From assembly GCA_017622395.1 (NCBI GenBank), contig JAGARF010000207.1, positions 1-5,308 of the forward strand: 5,308 nt of DNA, given 5' to 3'. The DNA comes from Clostridia bacterium. Lineage in GTDB: Bacteria > Bacillota > Clostridia > RGIG6154. Below are positions 1-5,297 of the stretch, in pieces. Position 1 is the stretch's first letter. Each line of letters starts with the position of its first letter. The translations under genes and the position numbers were made by a program. The notes under the pieces are model-generated. The model did no database searches. It was not told the origin of the DNA and was given only the letters and a program-made list of their open reading frames with translations.

Positions 1-434
1 AATGATACATTTGTTGCTGCTTTAACATATTTTTTTATAAGCAATTTCATTTCGTCGTTATCTGCTCCTGTTGCCGTTACAAATACACCGGCTATAACAG
101 GGTTTGTGCTTGACAGCACATAAGGTTCTTCTTCTGAACTTTTTCCCATAGTTTTAACCTGAACTTCACTTGATTTCTCTGAGTTTTTATAATCATATGC
201 TATATTTTTTACCCCCGAATTTTCATAGGTTATATAGACCATAACATTTCCTGCACCCTTTACATTTGAGAGTATTTTTTCAAGCTTTTTTTCGTCTATG
301 TAAACTACTTCCTTTTCAACCTTTTCCACCTGTTTATCAGTTGAAACAAATGCCAAGCAATAAAGACAAAGTGCTGCCGCAAGCATTATAAGTATTTTTT
401 TGTTTTTAAGTATCTTTTTAATTATATCTGACAA
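1..434 (-). CDS. spoIIIAG: SpoIIIAG, stage III sporulation protein (5' part; continues past the left edge)
   Basis: The first 144 codons of a SpoIIIAG-type protein are present; the 3' end is outside the window. In known sporulators SpoIIIAG is a mother-cell membrane protein whose extracytoplasmic ring-building domain forms a large ring in the SpoIIIA-SpoIIQ channel. Visible here are a short basic N-terminus (KKILKNKK), one membrane segment at about residues 14-30, a linker, and a domain from about residue 50 with the family pattern LSNVKGAGNVMVYITYE, then PVIAGVFVTATGAD at 112-125. The start chosen is TTG at 434-432. A stop codon lies directly upstream in frame, and AAAGGG (444-449) is 9 nt upstream of the TTG. 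The first in-frame ATG, at codon 17, would cut into the membrane segment. The gene overlaps the end of spoIIIAF by 17 bp, which suggests translational coupling. The identification is firm; the start is probable. Confidence 0.9.
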   Translation of the reverse strand, partial: MSDIIKKILKNKKILIMLAAALCLYCLAFVSTDKQVEKVEKEVVYIDEKKLEKILSNVKGAGNVMVYITYENSGVKNIAYDYKNSEKSSEVQVKTMGKSSEEEPYVLSSTNPVIAGVFVTATGADNDEMKLLIKKYVKAATNVS

Positions 435-846
435 TTATCTTATCCCTTTCTATAGAGCTTACATCGTATATATAGCTTTTAAGCTCATTTTCATCTATAT
501 CTTCATAAGATAGAACAGTTATTGTTTCAAAGTCTTCATCTACACTACATTCAAAGCTTCGTCCGTATTTATCTGAAAGCTCATCTTTAACATTGTTTTC
601 AATCATTCTTATACTTTGATTTACCGCAGCATCCTTTGCTTCCTGAACAGAGAAGGTTTCTTCCATATATTTCTCCGAAAGGGTGAAATCAATATCTGAA
701 CCAAAAATAACACTAAGTACAACTGCAACCGTTATTAATCCGCAGGCTACCTTTGAATATTTTGCGTAGCTTTCTTTAGGAAGAAGAAGCATTATTATAT
801 CAAGTACAATCACACAGCAAGCTACTGTAAAGAAGATTTTTGTCAT
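418..846 (-). CDS. spoIIIAF: SpoIIIAF, stage III sporulation protein
   Basis: A 142-residue protein with two N-terminal membrane segments (about 4-22 and 32-49) followed by a soluble domain of about 90 residues. The domain's order of predicted elements is a long helix (about 66-93), strands (98-113), a helix (117-130) and a final strand (KIIVRYN), which fits the ring-building fold reported for SpoIIIAF. Its role is as a membrane component of the mother-cell SpoIIIA complex. It is shorter than the Bacillus subtilis protein of about 206 residues; the C-terminus ends right after the last strand, so this looks like a compact version and not a break. The ATG directly follows the TAA at 849-847 that ends the spoIIIAE frame beyond its internal TGA. 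The ribosome binding site AGGGAG (857-862) lies inside that spoIIIAE extension, so initiation may depend on ribosomes reaching it. The stop is TAA. Identity rests on topology, fold pattern and operon position. Confidence 0.88.
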   Translation of the reverse strand: MTKIFFTVACCVIVLDIIMLLLPKESYAKYSKVACGLITVAVVLSVIFGSDIDFTLSEKYMEETFSVQEAKDAAVNQSIRMIENNVKDELSDKYGRSFECSVDEDFETITVLSYEDIDENELKSYIYDVSSIERDKIIVRYN

Positions 847-1002
847 TTATATATAACTCCCTGCAAGCATTAAAATTCCAACCATACTGCATATAAGAAG
901 AAGTCCTGCACAGAAAATTGCAAATATATTGGTTATACATTCACAAATATTTTCTGAAATTTTTATAATCTCCCTTGATGAAAAAGGTTCAAGTATTGAT
1001 GT
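847..1002 (-). other. spoIIIAE: In-frame C-terminal remainder of spoIIIAE behind the TGA
   Basis: Read in the same frame as spoIIIAE, this stretch encodes 51 residues and ends with TAA at 849-847, immediately before the spoIIIAF ATG. It begins TSILEPFSSREIIK, which lines up without a gap with the A-A-x-L-Q-P region of SpoIIIAE as I remember it from Bacillus, and ends in a hydrophobic helix of about 26 residues (NIFAIFCAGLLLICS and onward), the last membrane segment expected for the family. There is no frameshift, only the single TGA. Counting the TGA codon, the whole gene would encode 366 residues. A stop codon directly abutting the next ATG is the same arrangement seen at the spoIIIAC/spoIIIAD junction, which supports this as the ancestral gene end. 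No start codon with a ribosome binding site is apparent that would make it a separate gene. Confidence 0.85.
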
Positions 1003-1947
1003 TCATATTTTCAATCCCCACCTTAATACAAGAAGCTTTATTAAAGGAACAATTGCATACATAGAAATCACAATAAGTCCTGACACCCCAATAATACCGC
1101 TTACTCCTTTTAATATTGCACCTATAGTTTCCATTGATTCTGCCACTACTCCTCCCACAACGGGAAGTGCAGTTCCAACTGCCATTTTTGTTGCCTTTCT
1201 TATTGTTATATCAATACCTGAACCTGCAACACCGTATACGCCGAATATTCCTGTAAAAATGGAAAGTATAAACCCTAAAATCCATTTTGCAGCACCTCTT
1301 AAATTTGATGCAAGAGATGTTATTTTTATTCTGTCCGAAAAGTTATCAGCAACAGACACAAGAGCTGAAGATGTAATCAACGGCACAAGTATTTTTGAAA
1401 ACATCTCAACAAACAGATTAAGCATTACAAGTATGCCTGAATTCATTAAAAGACCTGTTACCGCTCCGCCTTTTGCATAAGTTATACCAATAAGTACGGT
1501 GCAAAGGCTTTTTCCTGCAACACTTATATATTCTATATATTCAAGTGCAGGCTCCGTTATGTCCATATAGAGCTTACAAAGCATACCTGCAAAAACACAG
1601 TAGCCCACGCATCCTGCCACTTCCTTGTTCTTCCCTGAAAGAACTTCTCCACCCGTTCCTACACCTATAATAAAACCGCATATAATTATCATAAGAAACA
1701 TTTTTAAATAAGACCTGAATTCTGATGTAACGATAGAAATAAGCTTTTTTATTATGTTCATACTGTCAAAGCCTTCTCCCGAAATCAGGCTTTTCTGTAT
1801 CTCCTTAAGGTCAAAATCCTTAAATATTTCAAGGTCGTAATTTATTAAATCTTCTACGCCGTACTCCTCTGCATAATCAAGTATGCTCTCTGCGTTAACA
1901 GATAAGGGCAAAGCCAGAAGAAGTATTATTATCATAAGTTTTTTCAT
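1003..1947 (-). CDS. spoIIIAE: SpoIIIAE, stage III sporulation membrane protein, cut short by an in-frame TGA
   Basis: The open part encodes 314 residues; Bacillus subtilis SpoIIIAE has about 400. SpoIIIAE is the large polytopic membrane protein of the mother-cell SpoIIIA complex. Visible are a signal-like N-terminus (1-19, ending SVNA), an extracytoplasmic stretch of about 60 residues, then hydrophobic segments near 82-98, 111-128, 147-180, 184-200, 222-242 and 280-309. Family-like stretches include KGGAVTGLLMNSG, VSVADNFSDRIKITSLASNLR and the closing MYAIVPLIKLL. The frame stops at TGA (1003-1005) after WGLKI, in the middle of the conserved region that in relatives reads roughly IK....Y-K-L-A-A-x-L-x-P. 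The same frame then continues for 51 codons of matching sequence (847-1002), so the full gene would be 847-1947. The ATG overlaps the spoIIIAD TAA by one base, with an AGGA upstream. Whether an intact product is made is uncertain. Confidence 0.9.
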   Translation of the reverse strand: MKKLMIIILLLALPLSVNAESILDYAEEYGVEDLINYDLEIFKDFDLKEIQKSLISGEGFDSMNIIKKLISIVTSEFRSYLKMFLMIIICGFIIGVGTGGEVLSGKNKEVAGCVGYCVFAGMLCKLYMDITEPALEYIEYISVAGKSLCTVLIGITYAKGGAVTGLLMNSGILVMLNLFVEMFSKILVPLITSSALVSVADNFSDRIKITSLASNLRGAAKWILGFILSIFTGIFGVYGVAGSGIDITIRKATKMAVGTALPVVGGVVAESMETIGAILKGVSGIIGVSGLIVISMYAIVPLIKLLVLRWGLKI

Positions 1948-2333
1948 TATATAACCATTCCTGAAAGTACCGATATAAGCTCTTTAAACACAGGTAATGA
2001 AGACGCAATTATTATCAGCTTTCCAACAGTTTCAACCTTAACAGCCATTGCACTTTCACCCGAATCTCTGCATAAAGATGCGGTAAACTCCGCCACATAG
2101 GATACAACAATTATCTTAAAAACTATCTTAATATACTGTATGTTTATACCCGTCTGACTGCAAAGCTCAGATAAATAGTCGTAAACAGTCTTGCTATAAG
2201 TAAATACAACCGAAAGCATTATAACTGCCGATATAAGGATTACCTGAATTGCAAACTCAGGCTTTGTCTGTTTAAGTATTGCAGACATTGTTATTACAAC
2301 AAATGCCATACCTGAAATTTTTAATATATCCAT
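1947..2333 (-). CDS. spoIIIAD: SpoIIIAD, stage III sporulation membrane protein
   Basis: A 128-residue polytopic membrane protein, close to the family length of about 130. Hydrophobic segments lie near 5-20, 28-46, 68-87 and 105-120. The most family-typical stretch is CRDSGESAMAVKVETVGKL at 88-106, followed by IIIASSLPVF; SpoIIIAD proteins carry a similar C-x-D-x-G-E-x-A-x-A-x-K-V-E pattern before the last helix. It is a mother-cell membrane component of the SpoIIIA channel, with no known enzymatic activity. The ATG directly follows the TAA of spoIIIAC and no strong ribosome binding site is seen (only TTTGGA), so translation is probably coupled to spoIIIAC. Its TAA overlaps the spoIIIAE ATG by one base. 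Confidence 0.95.
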   Translation of the reverse strand: MDILKISGMAFVVITMSAILKQTKPEFAIQVILISAVIMLSVVFTYSKTVYDYLSELCSQTGINIQYIKIVFKIIVVSYVAEFTASLCRDSGESAMAVKVETVGKLIIIASSLPVFKELISVLSGMVI

Positions 2334-2528
2334 TTAAAATCCAAAGGTTGTTTTAACTGTATCAAACAACACCTTTATCTCTCCTATAACCATCATAAGT
2401 ACTATAATAAGTCCCACAAGAGAAGTCAGCATTGCCTGTTCATCTCTCCCTGACTTTATAAGCACCTGATTTAAAACAGCTACAAGTATACCGATTGCAG
2501 CTATTTTAAAAATCAAATCTACCTCCAT
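2334..2528 (-). CDS. spoIIIAC: SpoIIIAC, small stage III sporulation membrane protein
   Basis: A 64-residue protein with two membrane helices (about 4-22 and 33-54) joined by a short polar loop (IKSGRDEQA). Length and pattern match SpoIIIAC of Bacillus subtilis (68 residues), which begins with a similar MxVDxxFxIAxxG. It belongs to the SpoIIIA complex in the mother-cell membrane facing the forespore. The frame is open up to an ATG at 2555, which would add nine residues, but the ATG at 2528-2526 is preferred. It has an AGGGGG box 4 nt upstream and yields the family N-terminus MEVDLIF. With this start the gene begins 8 bp after the spoIIIAB stop, and that TAG is part of the ribosome binding site. 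Its TAA directly precedes the spoIIIAD ATG. Confidence 0.93.
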   Translation of the reverse strand: MEVDLIFKIAAIGILVAVLNQVLIKSGRDEQAMLTSLVGLIIVLMMVIGEIKVLFDTVKTTFGF

Positions 2529-2536
2529 ATTTCCCC

Positions 2537-3028
2537 CTACGCTATGAACACGCATATCAGTACGGCAATTGCTATTATTATTTTTCTGTTCTGATTAACA
2601 GTATTTTTGATATAGCTTTTTTCTTCCTCATATGTATACTTTAACCTTTCAACAACTGCCATCAGTCTGCTTTGCTCTGTTTGTGCATCAAACATTCCTG
2701 CCTGTTCAAAATAATCAGAAAGTATTTCATAAACCTTATTGCTCATTTCTGTCTGCTGACTTAAAAATGCCTCTTTAGCCGAAGTTTCAGTGCTCATACA
2801 GTTTGCTGTACTTTCTATAAATTCTCCTGCAACGCCTGCATACAAAGAAGCACTTTTTAGTGCTTTTGCAAGAAATTTCTGCTCAAATATTATTTCAGAC
2901 GACATATATTCAAAAGCAGAAATCAATCCTTCTGTGAATTTATTTTTCTTTTTATATTCCAATGCGTATTCAAAGCTTACCATAACGCCTGCACTAAGAA
3001 TTAATACCGCACTTAACAGCTTAAACAT
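2537..3028 (-). CDS. spoIIIAB: SpoIIIAB, stage III sporulation protein
   Basis: A 163-residue protein with an N-terminal membrane helix (about 3-19), a largely helical cytoplasmic region (about 25-145) and a C-terminal membrane helix (149-163). The layout and length match SpoIIIAB (about 171 residues in Bacillus subtilis), which is distantly related to GspF-type platform proteins of secretion systems and is thought to work with the ATPase SpoIIIAA. The helical region contains the polar stretch ERLKYTYEEEKSYIKNTV just before the last helix. The ATG overlaps the end of spoIIIAA by 16 bp, implying coupled translation. The stop is TAG, the only TAG among the genes here. Identity comes from topology and strict position between AA and AC as much as from sequence. 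Confidence 0.93.
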   Translation of the reverse strand: MFKLLSAVLILSAGVMVSFEYALEYKKKNKFTEGLISAFEYMSSEIIFEQKFLAKALKSASLYAGVAGEFIESTANCMSTETSAKEAFLSQQTEMSNKVYEILSDYFEQAGMFDAQTEQSRLMAVVERLKYTYEEEKSYIKNTVNQNRKIIIAIAVLICVFIA

Positions 3029-3834
3029 AATATCTCTTTAACTTCCTTTTCTTCGTTCATAATTACCGCAGTATCAAACAGCTTATACACATTACTGATT
3101 TTTTCTTTTACATCTTCAATGCCCTTGCCGTGAACAGTTGTTATTATATTAACCCCTGAATTAACTGCATTTTTCACACAGGCAAGTTCTGTTTCAGGCT
3201 GAATTTCATCAAACACCACAAACTTCGGGTTCATTGTTCTGATTACAAGCTCAACTCCCCTGCTTTTTTCACAGCCTGTCATACAATCACACTTTCCGCC
3301 AATGTCAAAAACAGATTTTTGATTGTAAACAGGGAAAATCTCCCCTCTTTCATCAATAACAGTAACATTATTGTCTTTAGAAAGCTTTCTTGCCATATCA
3401 CGGAGAAGGGTTGTCTTACCGCATCCCGGAGGTCCGATAATTAATGTATTTCCTTCTGCCACATTTTCTGCAAGCTTGTCATCACAAACTGAAAAATCAT
3501 TTGCTATTCTGAAATTAATTGAATTTATATCTGTTATATTGATTATTTTACCGTTTTCAACCACACATCTTCCGCAAAAGCCAACTCTTGAGCCATCCTC
3601 TATAGTTATATATCCCTTTTTTATTTCATTTTTAAGGGCATAAACAGAATTATTCATCAACCTTTTAAAAAGATTGTTGATATAAAGGCTGTCCGCCATT
3701 ATATCAAGATAATAGTCCCCGTCTTCCGACACAACAATTATTTTTCTGCCAAGTCTTATTCTTATCTCAAAAATAACACCTTTCACATTTTCAAGTTTTT
3801 TCCTTGTTTCTTCATCAAAGTAACTTTTATACAA
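3013..3834 (-). CDS. spoIIIAA: SpoIIIAA, ATPase of the SpoIIIA channel
   Basis: A 273-residue P-loop ATPase related to secretion ATPases of the GspE/VirB11 type, thought to energise the mother-cell SpoIIIA complex. Walker A is GPPGCGKTT (about residues 134-142), followed by IDERGEIF (160-167), a family hallmark, then IRTMNP, Walker B FVVFDEI (205-211) and a TTVHGKG sensor-like motif (232-238). The cysteine-rich stretch GGKCDCMTGC (179-188) lies between the DERGE and Walker B motifs. The start is a choice. A GTG at 3843-3841 is in frame, but those bases are part of a strong ribosome binding site, GAGGTGAT. The TTG at 3834-3832 sits 6 nt behind GAGGTG (3846-3841) and is preferred. It is the first gene of the spoIIIA operon, 94 bp downstream of rplT, and overlaps spoIIIAB by 16 bp. 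The protein is somewhat shorter than Bacillus SpoIIIAA (307) but has all nucleotide-binding motifs. Confidence 0.95.
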   Translation of the reverse strand: MYKSYFDEETRKKLENVKGVIFEIRIRLGRKIIVVSEDGDYYLDIMADSLYINNLFKRLMNNSVYALKNEIKKGYITIEDGSRVGFCGRCVVENGKIINITDINSINFRIANDFSVCDDKLAENVAEGNTLIIGPPGCGKTTLLRDMARKLSKDNNVTVIDERGEIFPVYNQKSVFDIGGKCDCMTGCEKSRGVELVIRTMNPKFVVFDEIQPETELACVKNAVNSGVNIITTVHGKGIEDVKEKISNVYKLFDTAVIMNEEKEVKEILCLSC

Positions 3835-3861
3835 CCTTATCACCTCATTTGTTTTTTATAC

Positions 3862-3890
3862 ATCATATTATTAGTTGCACAAAATTATGA
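3862..3890 (-). promoter_or_regulatory. Candidate sigma-E promoter of the spoIIIA operon
   Basis: On the minus strand TCATAATT (3890-3883) and AATATGAT (3869-3862) are separated by 13 nt, which leaves 16 nt between the ATA core of the first box and the start of the second. This fits the sigma-E pattern of an ATA core, 16-18 nt, then CATACAnT; the -10-like box matches at five of eight positions. The site lies about 28 bp upstream of the chosen spoIIIAA start and begins right after the U-tract of the rplT terminator. No convincing TTGACA box is placed for sigma-A. In known sporulators spoIIIA is transcribed by mother-cell sigma-E, which supports the call, but it rests on a partial match in AT-rich DNA. 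Confidence 0.45.
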
Positions 3891-3928
3891 TAAAAAAATA
3901 AAACCGTTAAGCAAATGCTTAACGGTTT
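3891..3928 (-). terminator. Intrinsic terminator of the infC-rpmI-rplT operon
   Basis: A perfect 12-bp stem (AAACCGTTAAGC with GCTTAACGGTTT, 3901-3912 and 3917-3928) closes a 4-nt loop. On the minus strand it is followed by TATTTTTTTA (3900-3891). It begins 9 bp after the rplT stop codon and separates constitutive ribosomal-protein transcription from the sporulation operon. Confidence 0.93.
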
Positions 3929-3937
3929 ATGTTTTAT

Positions 3938-4288
3938 TTACGCGTTTTTTGCTGTTTCAACTAAAGCTTTGAATGCTTCAGGGTCTGAAACTGCCATATC
4001 AGCTAATACTTTTCTGTTTAATGTGATGCCTGCTTTTTTAAGACCATTCATAAACTTTGAATATGAAATGTCGTTCATTCTTGCAGCAGCATTAATTCTT
4101 GTAATCCAGAGCTGTCTGAAATCTCTCTTCTTCTGCTTTCTTCCGATATAAGCGTATGAAAGTGACTTCATTACAGCTTCGTTAGCTGTTCTGAACTGTT
4201 TGCTTTTCGCACCTCTGTAGCCCTTTGCGAGCTTTAATATTTTTTTATGACGTTTTCTGGTTGTAACAGCGCCTTTAATTCTTGCCAT
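3938..4288 (-). CDS. rplT: 50S ribosomal protein L20
   Basis: A 116-residue basic protein of normal length for bacterial L20, which binds 23S rRNA early in 50S assembly and, in several bacteria, also represses its own operon. The N-terminal arm is rich in Arg and Lys (TTRKRHKKILKLAKGYRG), and the family signature KKRDFRQLWITRINAAAR is present at about 53-70. The C-terminal part, residues 60-116, holds the globular RNA-binding domain that in known cases recognises the mRNA leader. The ATG has an ideal AGGAGGT site 8 nt upstream. It is the last gene of the infC operon, 30 bp after rpmI, followed by TAA and then a strong terminator. Since the operon leader (5063-5190) looks like an L20-type attenuator, this protein is the probable regulator. 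Confidence 0.98.
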   Translation of the reverse strand: MARIKGAVTTRKRHKKILKLAKGYRGAKSKQFRTANEAVMKSLSYAYIGRKQKKRDFRQLWITRINAAARMNDISYSKFMNGLKKAGITLNRKVLADMAVSDPEAFKALVETAKNA

Positions 4289-4318
4289 ATTTCTTTACCT
4301 CCTGTTTATCCGTTTGAA

Positions 4319-4516
4319 TTATTTGTAAGGAATTAACTTCTTGATAACCTTAGCGTTTGCAGGTGATGCATAAGCCATCTTTCTAAGGCCTCTTTTTCTC
4401 TTAGTTGTTTTCTTTGTTAAGATATGGCTTCTGAAAGCGCTACCTCTTTTTACCTTACCGTTCTTTGTTAAGCTGAATCTTTTAGCTGCAGCTCTGTGTG
4501 TTTTTAACTTTGGCAT
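4319..4516 (-). CDS. rpmI: 50S ribosomal protein L35
   Basis: A 65-residue, very basic protein of the usual L35 length. The start MPKLKTHRAAAKRFSLTKNGK is the family signature, and the rest (RGSAFRSHILTKKTTKRKRGLR) is typical. L35 is a small 50S subunit component. The ATG is preceded by AAGGAGA at suitable spacing. It sits 27 bp after infC and 30 bp before rplT, the conserved order infC-rpmI-rplT, with no internal promoter or terminator visible in the gaps. It ends in TAA. Nothing unusual is seen. Confidence 0.98.
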   Translation of the reverse strand: MPKLKTHRAAAKRFSLTKNGKVKRGSAFRSHILTKKTTKRKRGLRKMAYASPANAKVIKKLIPYK

Positions 4517-4543
4517 TTTAAATCTCCTTCCAATAGTTTTATG

Positions 4544-5062
4544 TTAGTTTTTAGGTGAAATAAACATAGACATATTCTTTCCTTCAAGCTTAGCCTTTTT
4601 GTCTACAACACCGTGTTCAGCAATTGCCTGGGCAAACTTATCGAGCATTAATTCTCCTGCTTTTGCGTAAGCAACTTCTCTGCCTCTGAATCTTACGGTT
4701 ACTTTAACCTTATCCTTCTTTTCAAGGAACTTGATGGTCTGATTAACCTTAGTCATAAGGTCATGCTCATCAGTTGTTGGTGAAAGACGGATTTCTTTAA
4801 TGTTAACAACCGTTTGTTTTCCTTTTGATTCTTTTTCTTTTTTGGCGCGTTCAAAACGATATTTACCGTAGTTCATAATTTTGCACACCGGCGGTTTTGC
4901 CTGAGGCGAAATCATAACAAGGTCTAAATCCTCCTGAATTGCCAAGTCAAGTGCTTTCGCTGAAGTCATAATTCCGAGCTGTTCTCCGGTAGCTGAAATA
5001 ACTCTGACTTCTTTCTCTCTGATTTGTTCATTTAACAATGTATCTTGCTGTTTACCGCTAAT
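4544..5062 (-). CDS. infC: Translation initiation factor IF-3, with an AUU start codon
   Basis: A 172-residue IF3, which binds the 30S subunit, prevents premature 50S joining and checks the start codon and initiator tRNA. The N-domain begins with LLNEQIREKEVRVISATGEQLGIM (about 9-32); the family signature KIMNYGKYRFERAK is at 61-74. A charged linker (75-90) leads to the C-domain with VKVTVRFRGREVAY and a final LEGKNMSMFISP. The frame is open further upstream to an ATG at 5125, but that would read through the terminator hairpin and the ribosome binding site, so the upstream 21 codons are not coding. GGAGGTG (5076-5070) lies 7 nt upstream of ATT at 5062-5060, giving M-S-G-K-Q. AUU starts are known for infC in enterobacteria and bacilli, where IF3 discriminates against its own message. 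First gene of the operon. Confidence 0.97.
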   Translation of the reverse strand: MSGKQQDTLLNEQIREKEVRVISATGEQLGIMTSAKALDLAIQEDLDLVMISPQAKPPVCKIMNYGKYRFERAKKEKESKGKQTVVNIKEIRLSPTTDEHDLMTKVNQTIKFLEKKDKVKVTVRFRGREVAYAKAGELMLDKFAQAIAEHGVVDKKAKLEGKNMSMFISPKN

Positions 5063-5190
5063 AACCAAACACCTCCAAAAATTAGAAAAAAAAGAGAACT
5101 TACAACAAAGCAGTTCTCCACACAAATAACATTTTTGTATTAACCCTTGAGCCTGATGCCTGGGGTGAGAAGTAACTTCTGCTTTATTGC
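5063..5190 (-). promoter_or_regulatory. infC leader RNA, probable L20-responsive attenuator
   Basis: The untranslated leader runs from the predicted transcription start near 5190 to the AUU start. On the transcript are a 5-bp hairpin AGAAG-TTA-CTTCT (5180-5168), a short ACCC/GGGT pairing in the middle, a hairpin ATACAAA/TTTGTGT (5140-5120), and then the terminator. The 5' segment AAAGCAG (5185-5179) plus TTCTC (5171-5167) is complementary over 12 bases, with a 7-nt bulge, to GAGAACTGCTTT (5118-5107), which contains the 5' arm of the terminator. Forming that pairing would open both the first hairpin and the terminator. Firmicutes infC operons are known to be attenuated by L20 through such leaders. 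The pairings are read from the sequence; the L20 role is inferred. Confidence 0.75.
5086..5119 (-). terminator. Leader terminator (attenuator) ahead of infC
   Basis: GAGAACT (5118-5112) pairs with AGTTCTC (5100-5094) around an 11-nt loop, extended by one G-U pair, and is followed by eight U residues (5093-5086). It ends 10 bp before the infC ribosome binding site, so it would stop transcription before the operon unless disrupted. Confidence 0.88.
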
Positions 5191-5196
5191 CTGATA

Positions 5197-5225
5197 ATTA
5201 TAACACTTAAAATATATTTTGTCAA
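5197..5225 (-). promoter_or_regulatory. Sigma-A promoter of infC-rpmI-rplT
   Basis: A perfect consensus is present on the minus strand: TTGACA (5225-5220), 17 nt, TATAAT (5202-5197). Transcription should start near 5190. Such a strong promoter suits a translation operon whose output is set downstream by attenuation. Confidence 0.93.
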
Positions 5226-5249
5226 GCACATTTTTTACTTTTTATTTCC

Positions 5250-5278
5250 TTGCTATTTATTATAAATTGTTGTATAAT
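5250..5278 (+). promoter_or_regulatory. Divergent sigma-A promoter candidate
   Basis: On the plus strand TTGCTA (5250-5255) is followed after 17 nt by TATAAT (5273-5278), a full -10 match and a fair -35. It would drive the gene that may start at 5298. The surrounding DNA is very AT-rich, so a chance match is possible. Confidence 0.5.
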
Positions 5279-5297
5279 TATGTTGGTGATTATTTTT

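Noticed and set aside
974..1005. Selenocysteine insertion at the spoIIIAE TGA, suggested by a hairpin CTTGA/TCAAG 12 nt downstream.
   Set aside because: The stem is only 5 bp, the 10-nt loop (ACCTTTTTCA) has no G and lacks the GU feature typical of bacterial SECIS loops, and SpoIIIAE has no known redox role. Most likely chance.
929..1480. Long plus-strand open frame of 183 codons.
   Set aside because: It lies opposite the well-supported spoIIIAE gene, with low-complexity Ile, Pro and Thr content typical of an antisense shadow and no family resemblance.
847..1947. Programmed frameshift as explanation for the short spoIIIAE.
   Set aside because: The downstream conserved codons are in the same frame as the upstream part; a single stop codon explains everything.
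2529..2555. A nine-residue longer SpoIIIAC starting at 2555.
   Set aside because: The internal ATG at 2528 has the clear AGGGGG site and gives the conserved N-terminus.
2790..4151. Plus-strand open frames at 2790-3041, 3371-3643 and 3915-4151.
   Set aside because: Each lies mostly opposite a recognised gene (spoIIIAB, spoIIIAA, rplT), has no convincing ribosome binding site, and resembles no known protein.
5063..5125. A 21-residue N-terminal extension of IF3 starting at the ATG at 5125.
   Set aside because: It would be encoded by the terminator hairpin, its U-tract and the infC ribosome binding site, and is not part of the IF3 family.
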